This document shows positions 53,520-64,000 of a stretch of DNA of 64,000 nucleotides, in pieces (position 1 is the first letter of the stretch; the number at the start of each line of letters is the position of its first letter). The notes beneath the pieces are model-generated. The model worked only from the letters and a program-made list of their open reading frames with translations, did no database searches and was not told the DNA's origin. This DNA comes from Dasyornis broadbenti. Its lineage: Eukaryota; Chordata; Aves; Passeriformes; Dasyornithidae. Location: assembly GCA_013397935.1 (NCBI GenBank), contig VZRN01001114.1, forward strand, positions 559,612 to 623,611, read 5' to 3'. The position numbers and the translations under genes were made by a program.

Positions 53520-53547
53520 NNNNNNNNNNNNNNNNNNNNNNNNNNNN
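53520..53547. other. Assembly gap (28 N) inside a poly-A run
   Basis: Fourteen or so A residues precede the Ns and five follow. The simplest reading is an unresolved A homopolymer. Its true length is unknown. Confidence 0.95.
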
Positions 53548-53904
53548 AAAAAGCTCTATACACATACACACAGTAAAGAAACACACTCAAAAGTCTGATC
53601 ACAAAATCCAGCCATCACCAAGGAAGGACAAGTCCCAGATTTTAATTCCTTTATAGGCTTGAATTCTGCGTTTAAATTAAACATATGAGCAATTAACTTT
53701 GTGAAAGTATCATGTCAGCTTTACTGCATATATAATTAGGAAGCCTCACATAGAACAGCCATTCCCACAGGGGCTTTTAATTTCTTTTAAATACAAGTAC
53801 CTCTTGTGATGAACAGAAAACAATATACAAACTCCTCACAACAGCTTGAGGATCACAGTACAGGCTGGGGTGTGGGGGAAGGAACAGAGGAGGCTTTTTA
53901 AATC

Positions 53905-53956
53905 TTTATTTAGAAATTTAGAATCTTCTTTTAGTCCTTATTTAGAAATTTAGAAA
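53905..53956 (+). repeat. Short direct repeat, about 18 bp, 32 bases apart
   Basis: TTATTTAGAAATTTAGAA occurs at about 53,905 and again at about 53,938, with an inverted echo (CTAAATTTCT) just after. This is probably local slippage. Confidence 0.7.
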
Positions 53957-54460
53957 ACTTGCTATACTTCTAAATTTCTTTCATTTTCCCATGAATTGTG
54001 GTTGCAGTAATAAAAGTCCCAGGTATCTAGAAGTCGTTAGCAAGCTGCTTACTCTATGTTCTGTCCTTTTAAGGCAGAAAACATGTTCCAAATTTAAACT
54101 TCCTCAATGAACTCTATTATCTGGGCCTAAATTTTTTCCTGTGTAAAGCAAGACATCATCTAAGTGTTTCTACTGTTTTCAAAAACACAGGCAAGATTTG
54201 TTTGTCTGTGTCTTCCTGATATTGCCTTGAACCAGTAGCATTAAATCAAACGTCTCTTACTTAAGGAAGGAATGGACATTATTTTCAAAATTAATACAGC
54301 ACAAGTACTACACATAAATTTAGACTTACTTATTTGGGATAACTTTCCTCAACAGTGAAATCCTAAGGCTGCTTCTGGCAACAGGAAAGAAACCACCTTT
54401 ATTTTGTTGGAACTACTGACTGAGAGATGTCCCCTCTTCAGCACCTGTAATGAAACCCAC

Positions 54461-55013
54461 TGTGTTGGTTTTGGCTGGGATAAAACTCATTTTCTTCACA
54501 GTGGTTAGTATGTGACTGTGTTTCGAGTTTGTGCAGAACACAGGGTTGACAATATAGCGATGTTGTTGTTATTGCTGGCTTAAGCACAGAGCCAAGGTGT
54601 TTTCTGTTTTTTGTACTGCTTATAGTGGCAAAGTGGCTGGAAGTGCACAGGAGGTTGGGAGGAGACACAGCCAGGACAGGTGATGCAAAATGACCAGAGA
54701 TATTCTGTAACATACGGCATCATGCTCAGTAAATAAAGTGTGGGGAAGAATGAGAAAAAGGGAAATGTTTGGAGTAATGCCATTTGTCTTCCCAAGTCAC
54801 CATTACACATGATGGGGCCCTGCTCTCCTGGGGATGGCTGCCCATGAGAACTAGTGAATTAATTCCTTGCTTAGCTTTTCTTGTGTGCACGGCTTTCACT
54901 TTCCCTATTAAACTGTCTTTATTCCAATCCATGAGATTTCCAGCTTTTAACCTTCAGCTTCTCTCCCTAATCTCACTTGGTAGTTGGTTGCTGGATGGGG
55001 TTAAACCATGACA
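54461..55013 (+). mobile_element. Solo LTR of an avian endogenous retrovirus (ERVL-like)
   Basis: It begins TGTGTTGGTTTTGGCTGGGA and ends GGGGTTAAACCATGACA, about 553 bp. These are the hallmarks of a common bird LTR family that I recognise by its ends and by internal blocks such as GTTTGTCTTCCCAAGTCACC-like and ATTAAACTGTCTTTATTCC. An AATAAA lies at 54,732-54,737. No primer binding site or internal retroviral sequence follows, so it is a solo LTR left by recombination between two LTRs. Flanking 5 bp are CCCAC and CCCCA, at best an imperfect target duplication. It is antisense to SDC2. The ERVL assignment is from memory of the family and should be confirmed against a repeat library. Confidence 0.85.
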
Positions 55014-58000
55014 CCCCATCTTGTGTGGATTGACTCCAAAGCACAGGTAATATTACTGCCCTTGGAGAGGTAACCTTAAATTATGGAAACTTGTTCCTGA
55101 CAATCACTGATGAGAGAAAAAAATAAAAGTTCGGGATTTAGCATATTCCTCTAAGGTTACAGGTTGCTGAAACACTGAAGCCAAACCAGACAGATTTTTT
55201 TTTCCCCACAGAAATAATTAAATCACATTGGAAAAAAAAAATTAGATCAGAGGTAGCATACAAACCTATCTTTTATATTGGACACAAATTGAAAAGGATA
55301 CAAAACCAAATAAGTTTAGGAAAACATTAACCTTAATTACACTGTGAAAATTCGTAGTCAGTAAACCAATCATCCACATCTGATATTTACTTATTATGTG
55401 CCTTAAGTAAAACTGAGTACCTAGCTCAAGGGAACCCCTGCTTAAAAATTAAACATGAATAAACTGAAGCACAATAAGACTCCACAATTTAAAGGCAATG
55501 CACTTAAGTACAGTCATGAAACGAAAGTTGTACTACAGCATCTCATCTGAGAATGTGTTTAGAAAGAGATGCCATTAGAGGAATGAATTTATTAGAAGAG
55601 AATGCAGCAATTCCTGCCAAGCTGTTTGATAGAAACCAGGCACTGATATAACCTAATCTGAACAACTTCCCATTACCAATACCACTTCCTAAAAGGAAGG
55701 CATTAAGGTTGAAGGGCTCTCACAGCAGCTACCACAGTTCACTACACAGAGCAAAGCAATCTAGCAGAATTCTTTTTCTAAAAAGTAAAATGGTCATCCT
55801 GAGATGTCTTTCCAAATCAGAATTATTTAATGCTTCTTAACAGAGAAGGACTTGTACCATACCATAGAATCTGCAAGTAATTTAGTTGTTTACTTTTTAC
55901 AGGCACTCAAATGGGACTTGTTATCCAGTCCCCCTCCTTCTACCTTAGCTCTTGGCCATGCTGAAGGCAACAGTGCTGTCACTTAGGGTTTAGATAAAGA
56001 CACCTCAGTGCTCACTCAGTGCTGTGGCGAGAAATACTCCGACACAGCGTGGATCTCTATTTTTATCTCTTCGCAATCTCATTGAAGACTACAGCTTTCT
56101 TTTACACAGTTGAAGTATCAAGTTCTAGCAAGCAGGCTGTAACACTGAGCTCTCAGTATTCACCTCTCTTGAAACTCAGATTACCCGTAAAATGCTCCCC
56201 TCTTATTAGCCTTTTATTATGAAATAGCTATTCATAGATTCCTGAAATACCTGCAATTCTTTTCATTCACTATGAAGAAACTCTTATAAAGCTTAATGAA
56301 TTGCAGAAACATTATACACTAACAAAGGGAAGATGCTTCAAGAAACAGGAGGAATGCTCATTCAACATTGCACAACACTGAAAAAATTATAGACATTTAA
56401 CAATGTTTTAAAAAGTATATTTTATAAAAAATTCCCACAAGATATATGTAAGGGATATAGAAACAGAAAACTAATTTACAATGTATACATTTTCTAAAAT
56501 TGAGCAATTTGAGTTATGGGAAGTGAATGAAAAATAGGAGACAATGGTAAAATACTGTTGTTTCCACATAAACCTGTCATAAACTATAAACTACACTTTC
56601 CTTGTCAAGTTCTTCAAAAGGCCAGTGAAGCAGACAGAGGTGACATGGTAACAGAAATCCCACACTGCAGATTACACTGTGATTCCAAACTCACACAACA
56701 CCTTTTTTGAGGAGCATTCCCATGGCATAATTGAGAGGAGAGAGGTCCAAAGCCAAAGCTTCACTAGGAACAGACGAGGTGGAAAAACTTCATCTGCCTG
56801 TGTTGCTTTTCTCAGCACTATTCAAGCAGGTGTCACACACTGTGAAGGACAAATAGAGGTCATACCAACAGCTGGCACCAGCTAAGTCACCACAATAATA
56901 CAATTTGAGTCACACTCAAGACATGGCTGCTGGAATTTGTCAAATAAAGCAGATCTGTCAAAAAGGAAAAACCATTTTGCCATGTAGACTACACCAGTTA
57001 CTTCTACTTTCCAAGACACCATTCCCCCTGTGTTGCTGGTGAGGCAGCCTCAGGAGCAGATGAGCTCTCCATTGCCAAGGACAGACCCAGCCATGGGAGC
57101 AGCAGGCATGGCAGTGAGAAAAATGGAAAGACAAGCAAAGGAAGGAAAGGATACACTAGAGCAGTTGAAATAAAGGAGTAATTTCCCAGTATAGCTTCTC
57201 TTCAATAGAGGACCTCAAATATTGCAGTAGCAAAAGCAACCTAATAGCAAAGATGAATGATATAAAGGTTGAGCAACTGCTGAAACAAAACATGATGAAT
57301 CAAACAATGACTGCAGAAAGGCAGCTTTTCATCGCTAATACATCCCAAGAGGATAAATTATGGTGAAAGTCCTATTGCATGAAAATTCAGCCACCTGGGA
57401 ATTCGAACAGTTAGCAGCCAGATCTATTTTTAATCACATTCATCTGTCAGGCCTAACAGCAGAGAGAGAAGGATTTGACAAAGCCAAATCCTCTGAAACA
57501 GAGCAGAACTGACTATGGGCTTCAGAGGTATGACCTTACTGCCCTCACTGAACAGTATGTGCCTCCAAACCCTGCCAGCTCCCCAGTCCAGGGGCAGAAT
57601 AACCAGCTTCAGGGGAACATGGCAGTGAACACAGTTTCAAGCAAACTCTTGACTTCAATAAACTAGAACTCATCTGTGCCTGATCTACATGGGACAAGGC
57701 ACCAAAGCTTCCCTGGCAGGAAACAGCACAATCAGAAATATAAACAACTTCCAGGGACGGTAAGTATGTAAGAGCAGAGTTAACACCTCAGCTTGTGTGA
57801 CATGTGACATAGATTTGGAGGACCTATTCTGTAGCATTGCTGAGATTCATGTGCACCATTCCCTACACCTGGTGTGAGGTGGCCAACCCAATGCTAGACC
57901 AAAGTTTACAGCTGCAGATTCCCAGATGACACAGTGAGGCTCCAGCCCTTGCAAACATCCACTGATCTTGCCCTGAACAGTATCCTCAAGCACAAGCAAG

Positions 58001-60208
58001 GCAGTGACCTGGGCTTCAGCCAGGCCTGTGCTGCAGTACCAGAGACAGGCAAGATGCCAAGGGTTTACAATGCTTAGCAATTTGAGTTTGGGGCAGGGCT
58101 GAGGATCTGGGAAGAGAGAAGAGCAGGCAATTGCCAGTTATCAAGTAAGAAAAGTATGACTGCTTCACAAATATTTAGCAAGGAGAGCTTGGGATGGAAA
58201 GTATTACTTAACTGAAACGGGAACATGACACACATGTTTTAATTCAGTCACACGTAGGAATGGCGAGTTAACGGAATTACACAGGCAGTGACAACCACTG
58301 GTTTCCTTATTGTGAAGCACAGAAGAAACATCATTTCTTCCAATGAAGATTTGTTAAGACTCACAAACTTCTGTCATTTTGATTTCCTCTCTCAAGGCCT
58401 GACCAAAGTAAGTGAGCCATTTGTACAGCACTTTCTTCTGGAGTTAGTCGTCTTTTCCACTGAGATAATTCCATGTTTGTCTGCAGTGATCTGCATCCCC
58501 CCTCAGCTGCATTCCTAACTTTTATTGCCAAACACAGCACGTAAACTGCCTTTGGTATATAAAATTTGATTTATTTTTTATAGGAAGCAACAGTTCCTAG
58601 GACAAACTTGCAAGCAGCCAGCTGCCTGTTCTCTGCATTTGTCAGCTCCTCCTGCTCAGTCTGCTCCTCTCAACACAACACTTTGTGACTTTCCCTTACT
58701 TCCGTCTTTTCACTGTGACACAACATTGAATAAAGCAACCCATGCAGTATTAGTCTCAGTGTTCATACCATTCCATGCATATACTGAATTTTGTACCATT
58801 CTCTCTTCCCTCCAGAGCACCAAAATTGCTCACATTATTTTGTAAGTTCATAAATAAACTGACATATCTCCACCAGACAAGAGCATGCTCTGGCCTGTCT
58901 TGGATCAATCCAAAACTGTGGAAACACTTCATGGAGCAATTTAATAAAGCCAACAAACCCTCCAAGGAACACATTTGGTCAGTTTAGGCCCTGTACCCTG
59001 CTATCACTTTTGGATTAGAGCTTGCAGCACCTGTGACTCTGAACTTGGACCTTTATCAGCTGCTTTCACTCATGTCTCATTTTATGCACAACAAGGAGTC
59101 CCACCAGGGACCCCATCTGGGCTTGCTCAGTGTGCTTAATTTAGAGCATGTGCTTAAGTCATGGATTACATCTAACTTGCTTTTTGAAAAAGTTTAATTT
59201 ATGCTGTAAAGAACTGCTCTCAAAATATAAGTTCTCTCTATTTTCTGTTTTATTTACTTATTGACAATTCCAAAATACTTTAGGACACCATACAAGTAAG
59301 TGTTTGTACTTTAAACCACTAAGATCTTTTTATTTAGCATCATCAACAATTGAGTGGTCCTAAAAATGAGATACGTGCAAGAGTAACAAAAGAATAACAC
59401 TGGGATCCATCTAACCTCAACATCACCACTAGCCTCTCCAGACAGTACCTATTGCACATATCCAACATGAGGCCCAGCAAGAGCCCCTGTCACAACACAA
59501 ACTGTCAGAGTCACACGAAGTTTTGTTTAAAGGTCAACAATCATCAGAAGCTGAAGAGATATAAGTGAGGTAATGGATCAACCAGTATTTAGTGTTATGC
59601 AACCAAAAGACTTTTTTGCAGCAGCATCCAATCATAAGTAGAGACTGGGATTTTCCTAAATCCCAGCAAAATAAAGACCATCATCCAGCAAAGCTAAGTT
59701 TGTGCACTAGTAGATGTGGACTCCTGCACAAGGAATCACTGCCATTTTAACCTCTCTCTGTTGATGACTGAAATCCTCAAGCACCCTAATTTGTCTTGAC
59801 TTCAGTTACTAATGCCACATGGCCAAGCCATGGCCCCTGGCCCACAGACAGTTCTTATCCCACATGGCCACACCATGCCAATGGCAAGGCCACCCAGACC
59901 CCCTGGTGTAGCAGGAAAAGAGTCTCAGGGACCCCGGGGCAGTGTGGGGCTCCCAGCCACATGCCCAGCTCACCTGCTGCTCTGCAAGGACACACCTGGC
60001 AGCAGAACCATGAGCCTTCGAGCCACCCCAGCCCTCCTCTACCTCTGCAGAGCTGACAAGGGGTCTTGGGGCACGAGCCCCAGGGGAAGCTGGTGGCAGG
60101 GCTCAGGCAAGAGGGCTGTCCACCCCACTGCAGGCACTACGGAAGTACTTGGGAAATTAAGATGGTCACAATTCTCTGAATGCCCTTTTGCCAGTTCAAG
60201 CATCCACT

Positions 60209-60222
60209 TAATCTGGGGATTA
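60209..60222. promoter_or_regulatory. Palindromic K50 homeodomain site (OTX/CRX/PITX type)
   Basis: TAATCTGGGGATTA holds two inverted TAATC cores separated by four bases, followed at once by TAATTTAATTA, a Q50-type homeodomain match. It lies about 100 bp upstream of the TATA box at 60,313. TAATCC-class cores are bound by OTX, CRX, PITX and GSC proteins (established). Use in vivo is inference. Confidence 0.3.
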
Positions 60223-60312
60223 ATTTAATTAAGCCGTGAAACAGACAATACTTCTTTGCATCCACCGAAGTTATCGATGGATATCAAGCATGACGAAAGC
60301 ACCTTCCTTCCC

Positions 60313-60320
60313 TATATAAA
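60313..60320 (+). promoter_or_regulatory. TATA box of candidate antisense gene
   Basis: CCTATATAAAGG is a textbook TATA element. Expected initiation about 30 bases downstream (near 60,345) leaves a 5'UTR of about 30 nt before the ATG at 60,375. A palindromic homeodomain site lies about 100 bp upstream (60,209-60,222). Confidence 0.45.
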
Positions 60321-60374
60321 GGAAGTTCAGCTAAGCCTACGTCCCATGTGCACACAGACATATTAACGCAGAAA

Positions 60375-60410
60375 ATGGCTCGGAAGAAGAATGAAGAGAG
60401 CTGTGAGCAA
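60375..60410 (+). CDS. Candidate first coding exon of an unrecognised gene
   Basis: An ATG in good context (GAAAATGG, A at -3 and G at +4) opens twelve codons, MARKKNEESCEQ, followed directly by the consensus donor CAA|GTAAGT at 60,411. With the TATA box 55 bases upstream this is a compact promoter, cap region, start codon and splice-donor arrangement. It is on the strand opposite to SDC2, inside SDC2 intron 1. I do not recognise the peptide. It has no signal sequence and is basic then acidic. A possible next exon starts at 63,568. Alternatives are a spliced lncRNA with a chance ATG, or coincidence. Confidence 0.3.
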
Positions 60411-60790
60411 GTAAGTAACTTTTTTTTTTTAAGAATCACTTTGGTGAAATCTACTTAAATTTATATTGAAAGGCATTGTAATGAATGAAGAGTTCTGCAT
60501 GCTTGTCATCATGCACTTTTACAGGACATACTTCAAAGCATTTTCTTTCTTTTCTGAGATGCCACCTAAACTTCTATCCTTTTCTGACACACTGTATTTA
60601 TTTTTGTTGCTCAATGTTTATTCCTCTATAATCAAAGTAGTAGAGAAATAGATGTGCATGTATTTATTATAAAAACAAGTAACAGGTCAGCTATCTTTGT
60701 CATGCTTTCACTCTCTAAGAAAAACAACACCTTTCCATACTCTCCTTTCTGCTTGAGGTTATTCCATCCTTTAGTGTCTCCAAAGCTCTA

Positions 60791-60950
60791 GTTTTTGGGG
60801 GTTTTTTTGTTTTGTTTTTGTTTTTTTGTTTTTTTTGGGGTTTTTTTGTTGTTGTTGCTGTTGTTTGGTTGGGTTTTGGTTTTTTGGGTTTTTTTGGGGG
60901 GTTGTTTGTTTATTTTTTGTTTGTTTATTTGTTTTTATTTTTGTTTTTTT
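60791..60950 (+). repeat. G/T-only low-complexity tract
   Basis: About 160 bases almost without A or C on the plus strand: T runs broken by G runs of 2 to 6, then TTTG and TTTA units. It produces long meaningless Phe/Gly/Cys ORFs. It lies 0.4 kb downstream of the candidate exon at 60,410 and, if that transcript exists, inside its first intron. Confidence 0.9.
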
Positions 60951-63567
60951 CTGGATAAGATCTCCAATTCCTACAACACAAACTCCACTGAAGTCAATGG
61001 CATTTACTCAGGTACAATCAACAGTAAAAGCAATAGTAACTATCCCAATGAAAATTAGTAAATGCTCTAGTAAATTTTGTTCAGAAGCAGACAAGGTAAA
61101 GGATGCTATTAACACGAGCTGCTTTGTGCTGCGCCTCTCTAATATTTAACACTGAGTACTATCTTGATCCCAATTCTTTGGTTTTGGTGGGAGTAACTAG
61201 AGTAACATTGATGTGATGGAGGGGGAGAAACAAATACTGGTTTGCAGGAAAGAGAAAAGGAAGAAAAAAAAAGACATCACAAAGCAGTTATATAGCTTAC
61301 ACAACTGCTTTTTCCCACACAGTTTCAGAACATAATCCTGTTTTACAAAGCCTGAATCGCTATATTTTCATCCACAGGATACCAGAAAACTTGAGGGTTA
61401 TTCATTTCTATAACTTTTTTCTTTGCATTCAACCAAGATATCATCAGGTTAGGTTTCCACCTAACTTAAACGGCTGCAAGGTCAGCCTTTACTTCCCCAA
61501 AAGCAGCGGAGTTCCTGAATGCCCTGGTGAGGCTGCCAGGCTGCCCACATCCTCCTAAGGGCACCTTTCTCACCGAGCACAAGACGGAAGAGTCTGAGTC
61601 AGGAACAGGCACATGACCACAGGCACTGGGGCCCCAGTGCTGCTCTTCACCCACAGCGTGCTCAAGAAGGAGCCACTGCCATTTACTGCATTGCATGAAT
61701 GCCTGAGAGCTACCGGACGAATTATGCATTTGGGATAGCACCAGTTTCTATTTTCGTGGTGCTGAGATGGCCATGTGCAGCTGGAGGACTGGACTCTATT
61801 TTCTTCCAAGCAAAAGACTTAAACTATTTCAAGTTTGCTGCCTGAGGGTGGGAAAGCAGCTTATGCTATAAAACAAGAACCTTCTCACATTGTTACGAGA
61901 GTTTCTATTTAATGTAACTGGGGTAATGGGTAGCCAATTTTAATCGGGTGGTTTGGTTTAAATATTAACTCTGGTGGTACACAGGGCTTCATTCAAAGGG
62001 TAAGTTCAGCTGCATAGTGACAGCTACAGTTTACAAATCAAGTGTAACGCAGAAGACAACTGCCTTGTAATTACACCCTTGAAAGTTACTTTTAATACTA
62101 AAAGTTTCATATGCTGCGGTGTCTTTAAAAAAGGAAATAAAACCTCACACAGAACACACTGACTGAAAGGGAAATTAATAAAGTAAGACATGTTGACTTT
62201 TTTATATGGTAAAAGTATATAACTAAATCCATCTCCATAATCCAGGCAGATCATGCCGATGCTTGCAAATCCCTAAACTACTGGGCAACAGAAACTGTAC
62301 ATTTGAAAAAGTGAAGTCCTTAACTTGTTTTGATTCCTCAAGGCAATTCTGCAGCAAACTGCCACTTAATGCATGAGCAAAATACCACTTACCAATCACT
62401 TCTTTTCAAAATACCCAGCAGCACATCCCAAGCTGTTGTTTGAGGCCAGATTGCTAGGCCTTCACTGATCATGGTAAAATCCATTCAGATTTGGGGGCTG
62501 GTCTTTTCTTTTGCTTTATTCATACCTAGTCTGCTGTTTTTTAAGGAACAAACCAATACAATTCTGGTCAAGTCCTTTTGGCTCCCCTTTGTCCTGCCTT
62601 TCATATATAAAATGGAATTTTGCCTTTGCCATCAAACAGCCGTAACACATACAAAAGAAGTACTGCTTTCCTGTCCTGTAGAAAATCCTGCCCACTCCAG
62701 CCTGAATGCTACAAGCACTCACATGGTCCATAGTCTTCTGGAAAATGGTATCTGTAGTACACCCAGACATCCTCTGACATTAAAGCTGAACAGCAATCCC
62801 AAATATGCTAATGCTTCACTTTAGTACTGCTTTCCTACTTCCCTCTCCACAAAGACTTTCTGGTCCTATAAAGACAACTGTCAATTCAGGATGCTTAAGC
62901 TTCAGAGATGAATCCACTGACATTTAAAAACAGATTTGAAAAAGAAAAATGTGTTCAGAAACTCAACAGTGTGACATGCATAATATTCACCTACATTCAC
63001 CAGGAGACACTACAGCATCACTTGAGTAGATGATCCATTTCAATCTTCCCTGAGAAACAAATGAATTCATATCTCTTAAAGGATTTGTCTTGGAGAATTG
63101 GCCCCTTTCTGAGTGCTGGGAAGTGCCAGATACTCACATCTCCATCCAGACCACTGACAAGCACTGAAAAGGGACATTCCAACAGCAAGCAAAAAGCAGC
63201 AGGTGGGAAAGACACTGCCTCATGTAGATCTGGGCAGGGAGGGCAGGAAGAGAGATGCCTTCCCAGTTGAAGGTGCCTCCTAGAGAACCTCATTCATCAG
63301 GCATGAATGACTGACATTCAGTAGTTAATAAATATTTATTAGGTAAGAGCTAAGTAAGTTTTAATAGCTTATTTAAAATATTAGCTAATTTTCACTATAT
63401 AAGTAAGAATGTTTTAAACATATGCACTGTGATGCATAAACTTTAACTTGGATAATTCATATGTTGAAAGCCCTGAATAACAAAGATTTTCAAAGATAAA
63501 ACTAATAAAATACAGGTACTTCTTACATGAGCATAACAAAGTAATAACTGTTTTGCTGTTGTTGCAG

Positions 63568-63726
63568 AAGGAGCTAGAAATTCCTAACACTATGCTGAAG
63601 TATTGCCATGACAGCCATATCAGTTCATATGCATTTTCATATCAGTTCAGATGCCAAATACAAGGGGTATTTGCACTTTTTTCACCCAGTCAGCTCCAAG
63701 TTGCCACGCTGTCCCATTTCTCCTAG
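63568..63726 (+). CDS. Possible second exon for the candidate gene at 60.4 kb
   Basis: A pyrimidine-rich acceptor (TTTTGCTGTTGTTGCAG) precedes 52 open codons in the phase that joins to the exon ending at 60,410, starting KELEIPNTMLKYCHDS and ending at TAG (63,724-63,726). The product would be 64 residues. No domain is recognised. A weaker acceptor at 61,377 would give only 11 more codons. Real later exons may lie beyond the window. Confidence 0.12.
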   Translation, partial: KELEIPNTMLKYCHDSHISSYAFSYQFRCQIQGVFALFSPSQLQVATLSHFS

Positions 63727-64000
63727 TGAAAGTGCGGCTCTGCTTTCACAGGAGCTACACAAGAGCACCTCCACTTCCCTGGATCATTTTTCTGAAGACC
63801 CACAACTAAATCCACCATTACCTTTGCCCTCATCTCTCACAACATCACTTGCAACACTATCATGCTTCCCTGATGAAGCAAAGGTTTGGAGAAGGTGAGC
63901 AGCTCAGGGACTGGCGAGACTAGTCAGCTCCTTCATCTTCTGTGCTGCAAGTGACAATGCCAGCTACCTGTTCACTCTCCATCAGTGCTTCACGTGACTC

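Larger units (their letters stand above)
31948..64000 (-). other. SDC2: SDC2 intron 1 (3' part; runs off the window)
   Basis: Everything upstream of exon 2 to the window edge is read as intron 1, because no CpG island and no exon encoding a syndecan signal peptide is found. Mammalian SDC2 also has a very long first intron. It holds a solo LTR (54,461-55,013), an assembly gap (53,520-53,547), short tandem duplications (42,446-42,501; 53,905-53,956), a G/T-rich tract (60,791-60,950) and a plus-strand promoter-plus-exon candidate (60,313-60,410). Outside these I see only unique, non-coding-looking sequence with chance ORFs, the longest being 175 codons at 46,873-47,400 (+) and 145 codons at 37,587-38,024 (-). 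Confidence 0.8.

Noticed and set aside
60795..61149. ORFs with long Phe/Cys/Gly strings suggesting a membrane protein.
   Set aside because: They are translations of the G/T low-complexity tract.
1..64000. Search for CRISPR arrays, operons, prokaryotic insertion sequences, tRNA and other standard RNA genes.
   Set aside because: The window is vertebrate nuclear DNA; none of these was seen on reading, although a covariance-model scan could not be run.

Overview
The window is vertebrate, almost certainly bird, nuclear DNA. It is AT-rich and intron-rich. It carries several copies of the avian CR1 LINE and one solo endogenous-retrovirus LTR of a type common in birds. One gene can be identified with confidence. 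The last four coding exons of syndecan-2 (SDC2) lie on the minus strand between 21,677 and 31,947, each with canonical splice sites and matching reading phases. The signal-peptide exon 1 and the SDC2 promoter are not here, so everything from 31,948 to the right edge is read as SDC2 intron 1 (at least 32 kb).

Layout from left to right. Positions 1-8.2 kb are AT-rich with no recognisable exon and hold one CR1 fragment. Positions 8.2-9.8 kb hold a dense CpG island (about 9.0-9.55 kb) squeezed between two CR1 fragments of opposite orientation. In other vertebrates the gene just downstream of SDC2 in the same direction is CPQ (carboxypeptidase Q), so this island is most simply the CPQ promoter and non-coding exon 1 on the minus strand. 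A good donor at 9,312-9,313 supports that, but no CPQ coding exon is visible. A roughly 90 bp inverted repeat with a 1.1 kb spacer (9,777-11,075) follows. The SDC2-CPQ intergenic region runs to about 19.6 kb. The SDC2 3'UTR (about 19.6-21.68 kb), exons 5, 4, 3 and 2, and introns 4, 3 and 2 follow, with a 770 bp CR1 in intron 2. Intron 1 holds a solo LTR at 54.46-55.01 kb, a short assembly gap at 53.52 kb inside a poly-A run, and a long G/T-rich tract at 60.8 kb.

The least expected signal is on the plus strand inside SDC2 intron 1. A TATA box (60,313), a well-placed ATG (60,375), twelve codons and a consensus splice donor (60,411) sit just downstream of a palindromic K50-homeodomain (OTX/CRX-type) site at 60,209-60,222. 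This looks like the promoter and first coding exon of an unrecognised gene or transcript antisense to SDC2. I could not identify it, and its later exons are uncertain.

Most open reading frames in the window are chance ORFs in introns, UTRs or repeats and are not annotated as genes.
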